Below are positions 35,070 to 46,644 of a stretch of DNA of 64,000 nt, in pieces. Made by a program: the position numbers and the translations under genes. The notes below the pieces were generated by a model. That model was not told the origin of the DNA, did no database searches, and saw only the letters and a program-made list of their open reading frames with translations. How positions within the stretch are numbered: position 1 is the stretch's first letter; every line of letters begins with the position of its first letter. The stretch is from Larix kaempferi (Eukaryota; Streptophyta; Pinopsida; Pinales; Pinaceae): NCBI GenBank assembly GCA_027924585.1, contig BSBM01000865.1, forward strand, positions 682,001 through 746,000. The letters run 5' to 3'.

Positions 35070-36640
35070 CTAACTAATTCATTTCCTAGTTAGCCAATAT
35101 TCACCAGATTTCATCAATCACACATACATATATGAAATTAGCACACAACATCATCGAAAATAATCCTTTTCCATTTATTACTTGGAAATTTAAAGGCTCA
35201 TAAAAAAACTTTGACATATCCTCTGTTTTACTTGCCTTGATTATTACATTGTATAGCTAACCATCCTAACCATCATTTTTCCAGCCTCTCTCTCTCTAAC
35301 CTCTAATGCTCGCAGGCATGCAAGATATACTTGGAAACATAACTTGTAGCTAAATAAAAAATTTCCTACATTTATGGAACTAAATCCTAAAGTTCTTGTA
35401 ATTGTAATTGTAATTGTCATTATTATGTTAAAATAATTTGATTTTCATCCTTAAGACAGTTTAATAATGTATATCTACAGGCTTGTCCTAAGCTGTAAGT
35501 TGAGTTGTTGTTTATACTTACATATGCACAAATGGAAATCAGACACATGGGTCTTATTTGGAATCGTGTCACCTATCCCATCCTCCTATTGGTTGCTCCG
35601 ATTTCATTCTGATGTTACCCGAGGAGCAGATTTATTGCATACTTGTCGCAGAACAAAGGAATCACTTTTTCTTCCTAGATTAGAGGATCTGTCGATTCTT
35701 TGAATCTTGACAAATCCTCCCTGGTTTGTTATGATGTAATTGCTCTTTTAATTAATTTGCATAAGATCGAAGAATATCGATTATATTCCCATATTCCGTT
35801 GGATGGAGACCATTTTACTCTATTTTCTCCATTTCAATGTATTAACCATTGAACATTTCTTCATTCACGGGTCTACTGATGAATTTATTAAAATGCTAGT
35901 AGAATTACATCAAAATTACTCTTGACAACCCCTCAATAATACCAATGACATGTAAGGTGAGAAACTCACTTAATGACAATGAAAACTACTCTCAAAAGCA
36001 CCGCGGAATGAAAACAACATAACTGGCAAGTAATTAGTAGGGAATTTGTCTACGGAAGAAGTTGAAAACTTTATCATTCTACCAAATGTCACTTTTAAAT
36101 TTCAACTTCACATCCTTAAACAACTACCCACATTTAACTTCTGCATATTAGGAATCATGTTGTCATATTAACTTCACATACCAAACTCCATGGCCATTGA
36201 GGTGAGTGATATGATGTTTAAAAGTTTAGAATTGGTTTCATGCTATGGAAATTCAGTAAAAGTATTTGTGAATTTCAGGACATTGGAAATATTGTCACTC
36301 TTTTGGCCATATTTTAGATAGTTTTTATTGCTTACATGAAATCTAAAAAAACATTGTCATGAGCATTATTCAATGTAAGCGCGCTTTGGTTCCAAATTTT
36401 TTCCACAAAAGTCTGAAATAAATATAATGTATATGATAGTATAATACACTAGGAAGTAACGAGTATTTTTGTTTCTAGTGATGGTCCAAGTTGAAAAAAA
36501 TCATTTTAAATAGAATTGAATCCGAAATTGATATCTTAATGAATATTGAAATATTTGAGGAAGTTCTGATCAAGTGATGAGGCTATTATGATAGATGAAT
36601 TGCAGTTTAGGGAATTAATGAAGAGAGAGATCATTTTAAG
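35070..36640. other. AT-rich stretch right of Gypsy
   Basis: No recognised gene. A (TTGTAA)n microsatellite of about four units lies at 35395-35418. A 78-codon frame at 35467-35703 has no recognisable motif. Confidence 0.5.
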
Positions 36641-36715
36641 GAAACCACCTTAGCATCCTAGAGGAGTGAAGTCCATCGAAGTGGACATGTGGTATGTTGA
36701 ATAATGTGTTGGTAT

Positions 36716-36780
36716 TGATGTCAACAAAGAAGATGATGTCAACAAGAAGAAGATGATGTCAACAAGAAGAAGATGAAGAA
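36716..36780. repeat. Short tandem repeat, about 20-bp unit
   Basis: Three consecutive units of the type GATGTCAACAAGAAGAAGAT; the first is two bases shorter. Continued GA-rich sequence follows to about 36830. Confidence 0.8.
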
Positions 36781-36889
36781 TACGAAGAGAAAGTAATTGA
36801 AGAGGTAGATGAAGAAGATGGAGAGGAATAATGTGTTGGCTTGGTGTGTTTGGTCTCCAACAAAGAAAGCAACTATAATATGCCCGCAA

Positions 36890-37250
36890 AAAAGATGTAT
36901 TATTCCCACAAGAGGCATAATGATATTCCTGCATAAGGATTAGTAATGGGTGCTTGAATGGATTAATAATATTCCCACAAAGAGGGTCACAAGAGGGTCT
37001 TATTATGCCCGCAAAGGGATTAATAGTTTATGCTCGCAAGTGGGGCTTACAACATGCCCACGAAGGGGCTTAAACATGCTTGCAAAGGACTTAAATATGC
37101 CCACACGAGGCTTAAAACATGTCTTAGGATATGCCCACAAGTAGGGCTTACAATATGCCCTCAAAAAGGCTTAAACATGCCCACAAGGGGATTATATCAT
37201 GCCCGCAAGGGATCTAAGGATATGTCCACAGGTTGATTTATAAATGCCCA
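36890..37250 (+). repeat. Degenerate minisatellite with core ATGCCCACAAGGGGCTTA
   Basis: About a dozen diverged copies of a 20-30 bp unit with the core ATGCCC(A/G)CAAG..GGCTTA follow one another. Small open frames in more than one phase translate the repeat, which argues against a conserved protein. Confidence 0.8.
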
Positions 37251-37499
37251 TATAGAGGCATTTTAGGAATATTTGGACATGTTAATGGACATTTAAACAT
37301 GCTTGGGAATTCTAGAAGGTTATGAGCCTATCTACGACCATCTTAGCTAGCTACGAGCATCTAAATCATCCTACAGGCGTCCTATTGCGGGCATGAAATT
37401 TTGATGACATATTCAGCGGACATGGAAGCTACAAGCATCTATGTGGACATTTTGGGGATATGAAGGAGTTGCGGGCATCCCATGGAAGCTATAGGAATA

Positions 37500-37722
37500 T
37501 ACATGGTATTGTTTAAAATCCACTTGTCAATGCACTCCAAGTGAAAGGTAGGTCGATAGACAATTAGTTGTTGAATATTTTCATCTATTTGGGTGTTGTT
37601 GCAGGTGTGTTATGTGTCTTGGAGATGACCAAATAGATGAAAATCTACAACAAATAATTGTGTATGGGCCTACCTTTCACTTGGAGTACATTGACAAGTG
37701 CCTTGCAAACAATACCACATGT
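37500..37722. repeat. Long foldback (inverted repeat, arms about 90 bp)
   Basis: Bases 37521-37592 are nearly the reverse complement of 37629-37700, and the pairing continues outward with gaps to about 37500 and 37722. The loop is about 36 bases. The arms carry matched segments such as CACTTGTCAATG / CATTGACAAGTG and TTTTCATCTATTTGG / CCAAATAGATGAAAA. RNA from either strand could fold into a long hairpin. It could be a foldback or MITE-type element, or a small-RNA precursor. No target duplication was identified. Confidence 0.85.
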
Positions 37723-38351
37723 CCACTTTGTCTCATTATCTTTATTGCCTTGAACACAAAAAATTATCTCATTACAACTGTTACTCACAAAAACTAGAAA
37801 TGGACTATAGTAAGACATTAGACAACAGAGTATGAAATTGTTCTAGTAGGAATAAAAATGTTCATTGACATTTTGCTCAATATTTGATCAATTCAATGTC
37901 ATTGCTTTTCCAAGGTATAAAACTGTTAATTGCATCTGCTAAATACTTGCATTGATTACTTATGCTTAAGCTTGATTTCATAATCAGGATCAACCAGAAT
38001 TTATTGTGGGCACACAAGATAATATCCTTCACCTAATTCTTCCCCATTAGGAATGACAAAGTTTGGTTCAATTCTTTTTATGTAACCCTTTGCAACCTTC
38101 AATTGACCATTAAAATATGCCAGTAAACATTTTTTTCCATTCAATCCTGCATCTGAAGATGGTAATTGCGATTGAACCTGCCAATAAACAAATTCCTGTG
38201 AGATTCCTCAGAATAAGAAGGGAATATTAAAATAAAAATAAACAGGCTTAGAACTTACTTGTTGTATTGATTTTCCAATTGGGTCATGATTATGTTCTCC
38301 CGAAGTCAATGGATTTTTTTTTGGCAAAGCATGATTAGGACTCAGATAAGC

Positions 38352-41300
38352 CTAGTAGTAAATAAATACTTGTAAGATATAGTGAAATAATGATTATAAC
38401 ATGTTGGTGAAATATATGCTATCTAATTCAACACTTAATTGTCAACCCGGGAAGGTAGATTGTGAGATGCAAACACTATATGTGTAGGACTAAAGTCTAG
38501 ATTATTCTAGGCTATCCTAACCTATGAACGAGAATTGAAATTGCAATGTAAAATAGATACTAATCTAGAGAGCAGCGCTTGGCCTGAAAACAATTAATTA
38601 ACTTCAAGCAAAACTACTTCAAGAAAACTATTAATCTATTCTATTTGTGCAGAATGAAAGATGTATCTAAGAATCCAATTGCAGCTGACTACTAAGGATC
38701 TAGGCTCTAAGCTATGTAACTTGTAAACTAATTACCTCGAACATAAAACTATGCTATTTCTATGCAAGCAAACTAACTTTTTTGATATATGTAAATTAAT
38801 CTAACTAATTAACTTCGAATTCACAAAAGCAAAGCAAAACACTATTCTAAAGACCAAGTGTAAATAAATGTGTTGCAAAACAGTAAACTAATCAAAGCAA
38901 ACTAAACTTGGAGTTCAAGTAGACCTAAGTAAACCTAAGCATATTCAAATGGCTAGAAATGAACTTGGTTTGTAAACAAAATAGAAACAAAATATTTGTT
39001 AATCTACCTCAAAAGGAAATCAAACTATGAACTAAATCATTATAGGCAATTACGAGAAAGCGGTATAATTAAACTATTCTTCAAAAAGCAAGTCTATACT
39101 GGATTAAAGATGGAATCCACAAGTTTTAGAATAGTAACAAACTATGAAAACAAAATTAAGATGTTGACTGCAAATTAAAGTACAAGCTGGAAAATGAAAG
39201 CTAAAGGTAGGCTAAAGAGATGAAAAGAACTAAAAATGAACATGAAGCTTAAACAAAACTTCATGTAATTCAAAACAAGGTTTTGACTACATATGCAGCT
39301 ACTGGCTAGCTACAGGAAATAATACAATTCGAAAACCTGAGAAATTAAACTCTAATTAAGCATAGAAACACAACAAAAAATATTAAAGTCTGAATGATAG
39401 TCCAGATGGCATTCTGAAAGACAGTACAAAGGACAGTCCAAATGACAGAAAACAATATAAACTAAGGAAACGAGCAGACTAGATGATCTTAACGCCAGCT
39501 TATTGATGCATATGACCCTATAGTGCAAGAAAAGCAGTAAATAGATTGTTTAAAAGATGGAATAAAAAAAAGCCATCTATACTAATCATTATCTAAGGAA
39601 ACGAACTATGTCTATTGCATGATAAGACAAGGCTGAAATGTAAATGGAACTAATCTACAACTACATGAAAAATTAACAGAACTAATTCTAACTATGAATT
39701 GAGCTTGAAACATTAACTAGTTAATTTTATCTAGTTGCAAAAAGAAAGACTGAAAGCAAACTAAGAAGAGCTATGCATGACCGATCGTTCTAGATTATGG
39801 AAATGAAATATTACATGAAAACAAAATAAAATTGCATTTAACTTAAAAACTAATTCCTATTGCAAATTAACCAAGTGAAATAGACAATCCAATTTTTTCC
39901 ACTTGATGAAAGCTACAGCAGTGAAGATTAGTTCTTGGATCCAAAGTGCGTGAAATAGAAATGAATCTACAAGTATGAGCAATAAACCAAATTCAAACCC
40001 TATCCTATACTACAAGCACTAACACTACTGTGCAAAACAAACTAAAACACTACTACACAAAATGAATTGAAAAGCTATCTACGAAATATAATAAACACCA
40101 TCTACGAAATATACTTAAACAAAGATCTCTTTCTATCTATTGACAGTGAGCTCAAATGACATAAAATGCATGAAGCAAAAAGCAAAACGTGTACATTTAT
40201 ATAGCAACACAAGAATTAATATTATGATGTTTGATTCGACACACAAAATCTTCATACAAGAATGAAAACAAAGAAGGAAAACATTTATACAAAAACAAAA
40301 ATAGAGGAGCACAATACTTAGCTTAAACGATGGAAGTAAAATAAAATACACAAAACCAACTCTTGCTAAGGGGCCCTCTCAGGAGCAGAGGTTGCAGATC
40401 TATGAGCTAACCAATCACCAGAGCATAAAAACAAGATTAACCCAGGAATGGAGCAGAACTGCCATTATAAAAACGTAGATCAGAAATTACATTGTTTTTC
40501 AGCCCTATGGGGCTCTATTTATACATGAAAATGCCAGTGGGGAAGAATAGAGTCGAATCCGCCAAATTCCTGAGTTGTTACAACTAATTTCAAAATTTAG
40601 AAAACGACCAACCACGTTTTCTGGAAAATTTGGTTTCAAAGAACCACAAACTGCTCCCAAATGAATTTGAATTTTGGAAAAATTCCTTGAGATGACCTAA
40701 ATGGGCCTATTCCGCACAAAACCCATGTGCCGCAATTTTCAATTTCGCCTCCATTTGCCCACAGATCCAACCCGAAATTTTGCCATCTGTTAAAACACAT
40801 TTTTGACAGAAAATGAATGAAGGTCTGAATGGGCATCCGAATGAGCGTCCAGATGAATTGTAACGGAAATTAGTTAATAAATCCAATTTCTGAGCGGAAT
40901 TTCTACTGGGTTGTTGCATGAGTTGATTGTTGGTTGGGTTTGTTGGCTTCAAACTATGGCTGCATTTTATTGGTTGGGTTGGAAGTATCTTAATCCCCTT
41001 TATGCAATCCATTCCATCACGTGAATCTGGGAAAATTTATCTTTTACATCTTGCACAAAACGTTTACATTATATTAACCTACAACAATTAAAAAAAGAAA
41101 CGTATATCAAATATGAAGTCACTTTAAATTAAATCATAGTGGAGTAATATGAGGTGGCTTGATTTTTAAATAAAAACTAATCTAAATTTCCATAAGCAAC
41201 GTGTTTCATGTCTTTAATTTAAGTGGCATAAAGAGTGGATTTTCATTATATTTTAAAGAATTACCATGTCATGAAAATAAAAATTTTGGTTAAAATAACT

Positions 41301-41797
41301 TTGGTTATTACTTTCAAATTTAAAACAAATTTGGTTAAAATGAAATTAAAATAGTTTTATCTTCTTTCATTTTTAAATTTGTTTAAATGTGAATTAGTGA
41401 ACCAACTCATCATTACTTCATGGTTTATGCATATGCAGGTATTCACAGGATCAATGAGAGGATAGACCAAACCAATAACCCAATATTGAAACTTGCCATC
41501 AAACCAGTGTGAAACTTAGGACTTGGAATAAGGGCTGAATGGAAGGTCAGATGGAGTACTGAACGTCTTATGATTTGCACAATATTGCATTTAATACATT
41601 AAAAATAACATATTAGGCTTACTTTACATTTACGAGATTTAATTAATAAAACAAAGTAAAAGATAACCTTATTGAACATAAATGTATTAAATCATGGTAA
41701 ATAAGATGACAAATTAATGTAAATAAAATCATTATAAAAGGCAATTCCGGAGCCCAACATAACATTTCAATAAATATTAAATAGTTTCAAAACTCAC
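38352..41797. other. 3.4-kb intron-like gap in the CACTA gene, A-rich
   Basis: No coding domains are seen. The plus strand is strikingly A-rich and T-poor between about 38550 and 40350. On the minus strand a TATA-box-like site at 40516 and more GC-rich flanking sequence suggest that an LTR or LARD-like insertion occupies part of this intron. I could not find matching ends or a target duplication. Confidence 0.4.
40516..40523 (-). promoter_or_regulatory. Candidate TATA box inside the intron insertion
   Basis: The minus strand reads TATAAATA, followed at once by a small hairpin (AGCCC CATA GGGCT). This arrangement is compatible with an LTR promoter. Sequence context only. Confidence 0.35.
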
Positions 41798-43791
41798 CGT
41801 TGATGTTGGAGTATGAAATGTATTAGATGGTCTAGGAGCCATTGTAATTTTTTCCAATGAACCTTGACTAGGATGATTATGGAGACTCTCCTAAAAAATA
41901 AATACTTGTGAGCGATTTTCAAAGAATGGAAAATAAAAATGGAAAAAATAAGAGTTGGTTTAAAAATCTACACGGATTGGGGTGTCTGGATTAAGAGGTG
42001 ACAGTTGTGGAAGTCCTCAATTTGATGCAACATCTGACATGGCAATATTACTCTGCCAATATAATAGTTTGCATGAGATATCATGAAATCATAAGATAAA
42101 GGGTTAGGATGCAAAATCAATAATTCATATATTACACACCCTACAACAATATGATCATGTTCATGTTAGCATTATGATTTTGAAATCCCAAAATTCAAAG
42201 ATGGCCTACATAAAAAATTAATCTACACATGTAATCCTTACATTGTTGGGGTTTGGAACAACTCTTCCACTTCCTTTCCCCACCTCCATGGAATCTTTCC
42301 ATTCCATTAATTCTTCAACAACTTCTTTCAATCTTCCGAGTTCCTTGTCTTTTTCTCTTAATTTCTCTTTAGTATTATGCAATTCCTTCTTGTTGGCACG
42401 CTCTTTTCCAAACAATACAGTTGTAGTGACTCTGAATCCGACCCCACATACACGAACCCTCCTCTTAGGACCCAAAACTATAGCAAGGACATATTTCTTT
42501 GTTGCATATGTAGGAGACACTGACTCATTTTGTGCCGATTCAATTTGATTCTAGCAATGTCAACATTTAAACAAACTCATATAAGAAACATCATTAACTC
42601 TAAAAAAAGCATAAATGATAGAAGAATAGGTTCAAAACTTACTATTTTCTCCGCAATGAATGATGACATTGGAGTGCCATCCTTCTTTTTATGGTATTTC
42701 ATCCACACATCAGCCCAAGTTATAGGCTTATCATTTGGACCAGGAGATTGGTTCTAGTATCAACAAATACAACAATCTAGTTGACTATATTTAAAGTTGT
42801 TAATTTTGAACAAATAATAGAATTGGTTACAACTTACGAGGTCATATTCAACTCTAAAGCAACCTCTATGACCAGAAGTGTGGGTCTCTTATTCTAATGC
42901 CCTATTTTCCTTATTTGATTTTTCCTTCTCCTGCAACTCAATAAAAAAATAAATGCTACGATTATAGTTGATTGTATGAGAGGATTCAAAATCAATGACG
43001 ATAACATTCAAATTTGTCTTTCATTTTTACCTTGAATTTAGGGTTAGATCGTATTCTAACAAATTCAATCCAATCAGTTTCATTTACTCCAATAGGGAAA
43101 TTCTCCTCTTGTTGTGGTGGATCCTGCTCCAAAACATGATCTTGTTGTGATGGTTCCTATTGAAAATTTTCTGGAAAAACGAACTAGTACCCCTCTTGAG
43201 ACAATGACAATATGAAATTGTTAATAGGAAATCTTGAAATACTTATATAGGACAAAAAATGTTTAGAAATGATCATACCTTCCAGTGGTTCTTGCACATC
43301 TTTCTCAATAATTTTTGCATTAGAATTGTTGTTGACACCATAGCAAGTAGATTCAGTTTGTAATGGGACAGATCTCGATGCTATATTTTGTGGGGATTTG
43401 TTTCCCATCTTAGAGCTTATGGTCAAGTATATTATGATTTCTTTAATACAAATTTTTATTGATTAAAAATTAAATTATAAGTTACCATCATGTTTAAAAT
43501 ATTTACCTGAAGTCGTGCCACATATAACATTGTCATTTCTTTTGGTAATGCGACCTGACTTTGTTAAAAGTGATGTATTGCAATGTTTTAATTTAATCCT
43601 ATTAGCTCCCTACAAATATGGATTGCAACTCTTGCTCAAAGAAATTTAGACAATTTTTAAAGTATAAAAGAAAGGACAATAATTGTTAAAAAAATATTGA
43701 AGTCTCAAACAAAACAAAATAATGTCTTACATTGATATGGACATCTACAAATAAACTGCATAACGATTTAAATCATTTTTATTAACACATC

Positions 43792-45371
43792 TGTAATACC
43801 CCAATTTTGACCCTTAGGAAATATTGGCTCTAATGTAAATATTGTAAATACGCGATGTATGTTTCCCTAGCGTGGAGCTCAAGGCCAAGGCCCCGCTAGT
43901 TTATGCTCGGATTTTATTTAAATTAGACACGCTTGATATTTTGTTACCCATGTGCTATTAAGCCATGGGATATTATAAATTGATGTAAATGTTTAATATG
44001 GAAATAAAATACGAAAAACTGGCTATGGAGGCAACGAATGAGAAGGGGCCACGTGTATCCACTAGGGAGTGGTGAGGGGGCTATGGGATTAAACCCTAGG
44101 CTGCCATTTGTCATTATGAGAACCCATTGACTTCCCTAGGTGACATTAATGCCTGCTGTAAGAAGGTGGTTGAGATTTCAGCCCATGGCTTCAATGGGGC
44201 ATGGGCAGCCCTGAAATTCGTATGGGTGGGCATGGGCTCTGATTGCTTGGGCAAGAAGTCACTCAACCTCATGGGAGGTTGCTTCACTCTCACCCCAGTC
44301 CATTGTGAAACGATCTAGCATCATTCCCATCCAAAAACGAGTGCCAGCAGTGAGGAAAAACCAGAAATCGCGACCTTGAGAGAACCCAGTTTTTGAAGGA
44401 CCGAAAACGTCCAGATTTGGCATGGGACAGGGAAATCCAATGGGGGATCCAATAGCATGAACCTTGGGGCGAATTTGGGAGCATTAGCTACCCCGAAATC
44501 AATGGAAAAACCCAGTTTTTGTAGCTCAGAAAATGAGTGACGGATTTGAGTATTTGGTGAGCAGAATGGTGAGAAATCAAGTGAGGATTGACTATGCAGA
44601 GGTTGGGTGTGCTTGATAAACCCAGTGAAGGCTAGGATCTCAAGGATCAGCAGCTGGACCTTTCTATGCCCATCCTGAAGAGCACTGGAGGGAAGAGTTT
44701 CCTGAGGGACTGTGTAACAGAGAAGGGGATCTTCCTCGTGTTGGATGTGGTAGGTAATGTGGGTGCCTAACTGTTGAGCTCACTTGAGATGCTTGTAGCT
44801 CTGTGGTTGAGCTCACTGGCTTAGCATTACCCTCCTCTATCTTCTTGGATGCTTGACCAGAACCATGGCTGTGAGTGAACCCAGCTAGTCCTCCTTAGTG
44901 GATACACAGCCCAGCTCGGGGGTGACCTCGCAGCTGAAAGAACACAAGCTGGACAGAGGTCTACGGTTGGGAGGAACGTTGCCCTTCCATAGCCAGTCGT
45001 TTGGACCGTTACAATTCAAGATGAGTATTCTTGTGATTTAATTTATATACAGTCTGTGTTTTGCAATGCATTCCGGTTACTGAAATGAAACGCATAATGT
45101 TTTATGCAGTATGATAAATTGTCAATGCATTAATGAAATTAATGACTGCTACATGTATGGTTGATATGTGTATGCTGAACGCATGAAGAAATTGTATGCA
45201 CATGTAATGTTTAGTTTCCGCTGTGTTGATATTGAGATGAATCTGCGTATGGACGTTTTTAAATTGTTAGGAATTTATGGGCAAGAATTATTTAGGCTAA
45301 GTCTATCTAAAAGCCTGTGTGTTGATTAACGTTTCCTTCCTTGCACGGGAATGCTGGAAGGGAGTGTTACA
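43792..45371 (+). repeat. Solo LTR of a Gypsy-type element
   Basis: TGTAATACCCCAATTTTG...GGAGTGTTACA, 1,580 bp. It is flanked by a perfect 5-bp duplication ACATC (43787-43791 and 45372-45376) with no internal region, so it is a solo LTR left by LTR-LTR recombination. It is related to the LTR at 48700-51363; both share blocks such as GAGAAGGGGCCAC and CACTAGGGAG, and the CCTCCTTAGTGGATACACA block. Confidence 0.9.
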
Positions 45372-46644
45372 ACATCGTTGAAATAAGCCAACTAACACAA
45401 TCCTGAAAATTAAATAGTATTTGTGAACATTATACAAATATCTTTAACTCATTCCTAATAAAATGTCTAACATTGTATATTGAAATATAGAATACATAAT
45501 ACAAAAAAGTGTTGTTTAGTAGTATACATAAAGTGTTGTTATGTCCTCAGAGAGTTAGTGAGGACATATCGGAAAGCAATGGTGGTTGGGGTATTAAATA
45601 TATGAACACCTTCAGTATAGCATTGAGGCTAAAACATTTATGGAGGGGGATTTTTGGGAATAATTTGTGGTCAAAAGTTTTACAGGAAAAATATATGAAA
45701 TCTAATGTTATTAACTGGTTTAGGAATCTGAGAAAAACTTCCAGAAATGTCTCTCTGATCTGGAGGGGCCTTCTTAAGATTTATAACTAGCCGGCTAAGG
45801 ATATTTTTTGGCAAGTTGGATCGGGAAAGGAAATCCTAATTGGTGTTGATCCAATTTTTGGATTAGAGGAGACTTACCGGTTGTCAGATGGTTTGATTAA
45901 AATTTTAAAAGGGTGTGATTATACTATCTTGAACAAGATTAAGAAAAGGGGAAGTATTGATTATATTAATGACTATTGGATGAAATCCAAGGACTTAGGT
46001 ATTTCTGGTAGTACTGCACAGGAATGGGATTTGTATATCCGGTCTCTGAATTCTGCCGGATGTAGAATTTCTCAAGAAAGAGATAAGATTATTTGGACTT
46101 TAAATTCGAGCACTGGTATTGTGATTGGGAAGACACCATACAAAAGGATTATTTAGGATAAATGCATCTACCCGAGTCATTGGTGGTATAAGAGACTGTG
46201 GAATTCACAAATTCCTTTAAAATTAAAATGTTTTGTTTGGTTTGTACTACAGTGGCGTCTCAAGACATGGGGAAATATTTTTTAAAAAGGCTGGATTGTT
46301 CCTAACAGATGTTGTCTGTGTATGCAAAATGCTGAAACCATAAAGCATCTTCTTTTGGACAACGAATTCATGAAAGGTGTTTGGAAATTATGTTGCACAG
46401 CTCTAAATACTCAGCAGATGTGGCGCTCTGATAAATTTGATATAAATTTACTTGACTGGTTTAGAATATGTAAATATCACCATTTACTCTTGTTTTTCAT
46501 TGCTTGGGCAATATGGCATGCTAGAAATTGTGTTGTTTTCCGTGACATGATTCCAAATATCCAATCGGTTGGTGTGATGGCATTGAAACTTTATTTTGTT
46601 TACAGGGATGAGAAGGAGACACACAAAGCAGCTAGAGTAACTAG
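44757..46644 (+). repeat. Tandem duplication, copy 1 (1,888 bp)
   Basis: This copy and 46645-48532 align end to end without visible indels, with about 14-16 differences by eye (about 0.8%). It contains the last 615 bp of the solo LTR, its right flank and the LINE 3' fragment. The tetramer ATGT occurs at both breakpoints and at the junction (44757, 46645, 48533), consistent with a microhomology-mediated event. Confidence 0.95.
45530..46644 (+). pseudogene. LINE (L1-type) 3' fragment, copy 1
   Basis: A single frame with three stops (45788 TAG, 46154 TAG, 46283 TAA) reads the C-terminal part of a plant LINE ORF2. GGWGIKYMNTFSIALRLKHL lies downstream of the reverse transcriptase. The zf-RVT (PF13966-like) region follows: PLKLKCFVWFVLQWRLKTW, then VPNRCCLCMQNAETIKHLLL with its Cys-Cys-His pattern. 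FIAWAIWHARNCVVF is near the end. The reverse transcriptase itself is missing, so the copy is 5'-truncated. Confidence 0.88.

Larger units (their letters stand above)
38001..43609 (-). pseudogene. Multi-exon CACTA (En/Spm) transposase-like gene
   Basis: A minus-strand gene in pieces with GT-AG borders. Proposed exons in transcription order: 43609-43507, 43408-43279, 43156-43031, 42930-42838, 42753-42643, 42550-42242, 42052-41974, 41890-41798, 38351-38259, 38177-38001 (stop). Those at 43156-43031, 42930-42838, 42753-42643, 42550-42242, 41890-41798, 38351-38259 and 38177-38001 are whole numbers of codons and read in phase 0. The segments TWADVWMKYHKKKDGTPM, VLGPKRRVRVCGVGFRVTTT and a following coiled coil resemble the plant Transposase_24 (Ptta/En/Spm) family. 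The last exon, with CLLAYFNGQLKVAKGYIKRI, resembles the Transposase_23 (TNP1/En/Spm) C-terminal domain. In-frame stops occur in two exons (42930-42838 TAA, 42052-41974 TGA), and the 79-bp exon breaks phase. Termini were not found. Confidence 0.65.

Noticed and set aside
35467-35703. 78-codon ORF to the right of Gypsy
   Set aside because: No recognisable motif and no supporting context; length is within chance expectation.
36950-37236. Overlapping small ORFs with repeated TRGLKHV-like residues
   Set aside because: Two overlapping frames are both open because the DNA repeat lacks stops. There is no sign of selection on a protein.
36716-37250. CRISPR-like array
   Set aside because: Repeats are degenerate and contiguous without unique spacers, in a eukaryotic context.
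42243-42548. Plus-strand 101-codon ORF
   Set aside because: It is the antisense of the best-supported CACTA exon (42550-42242).
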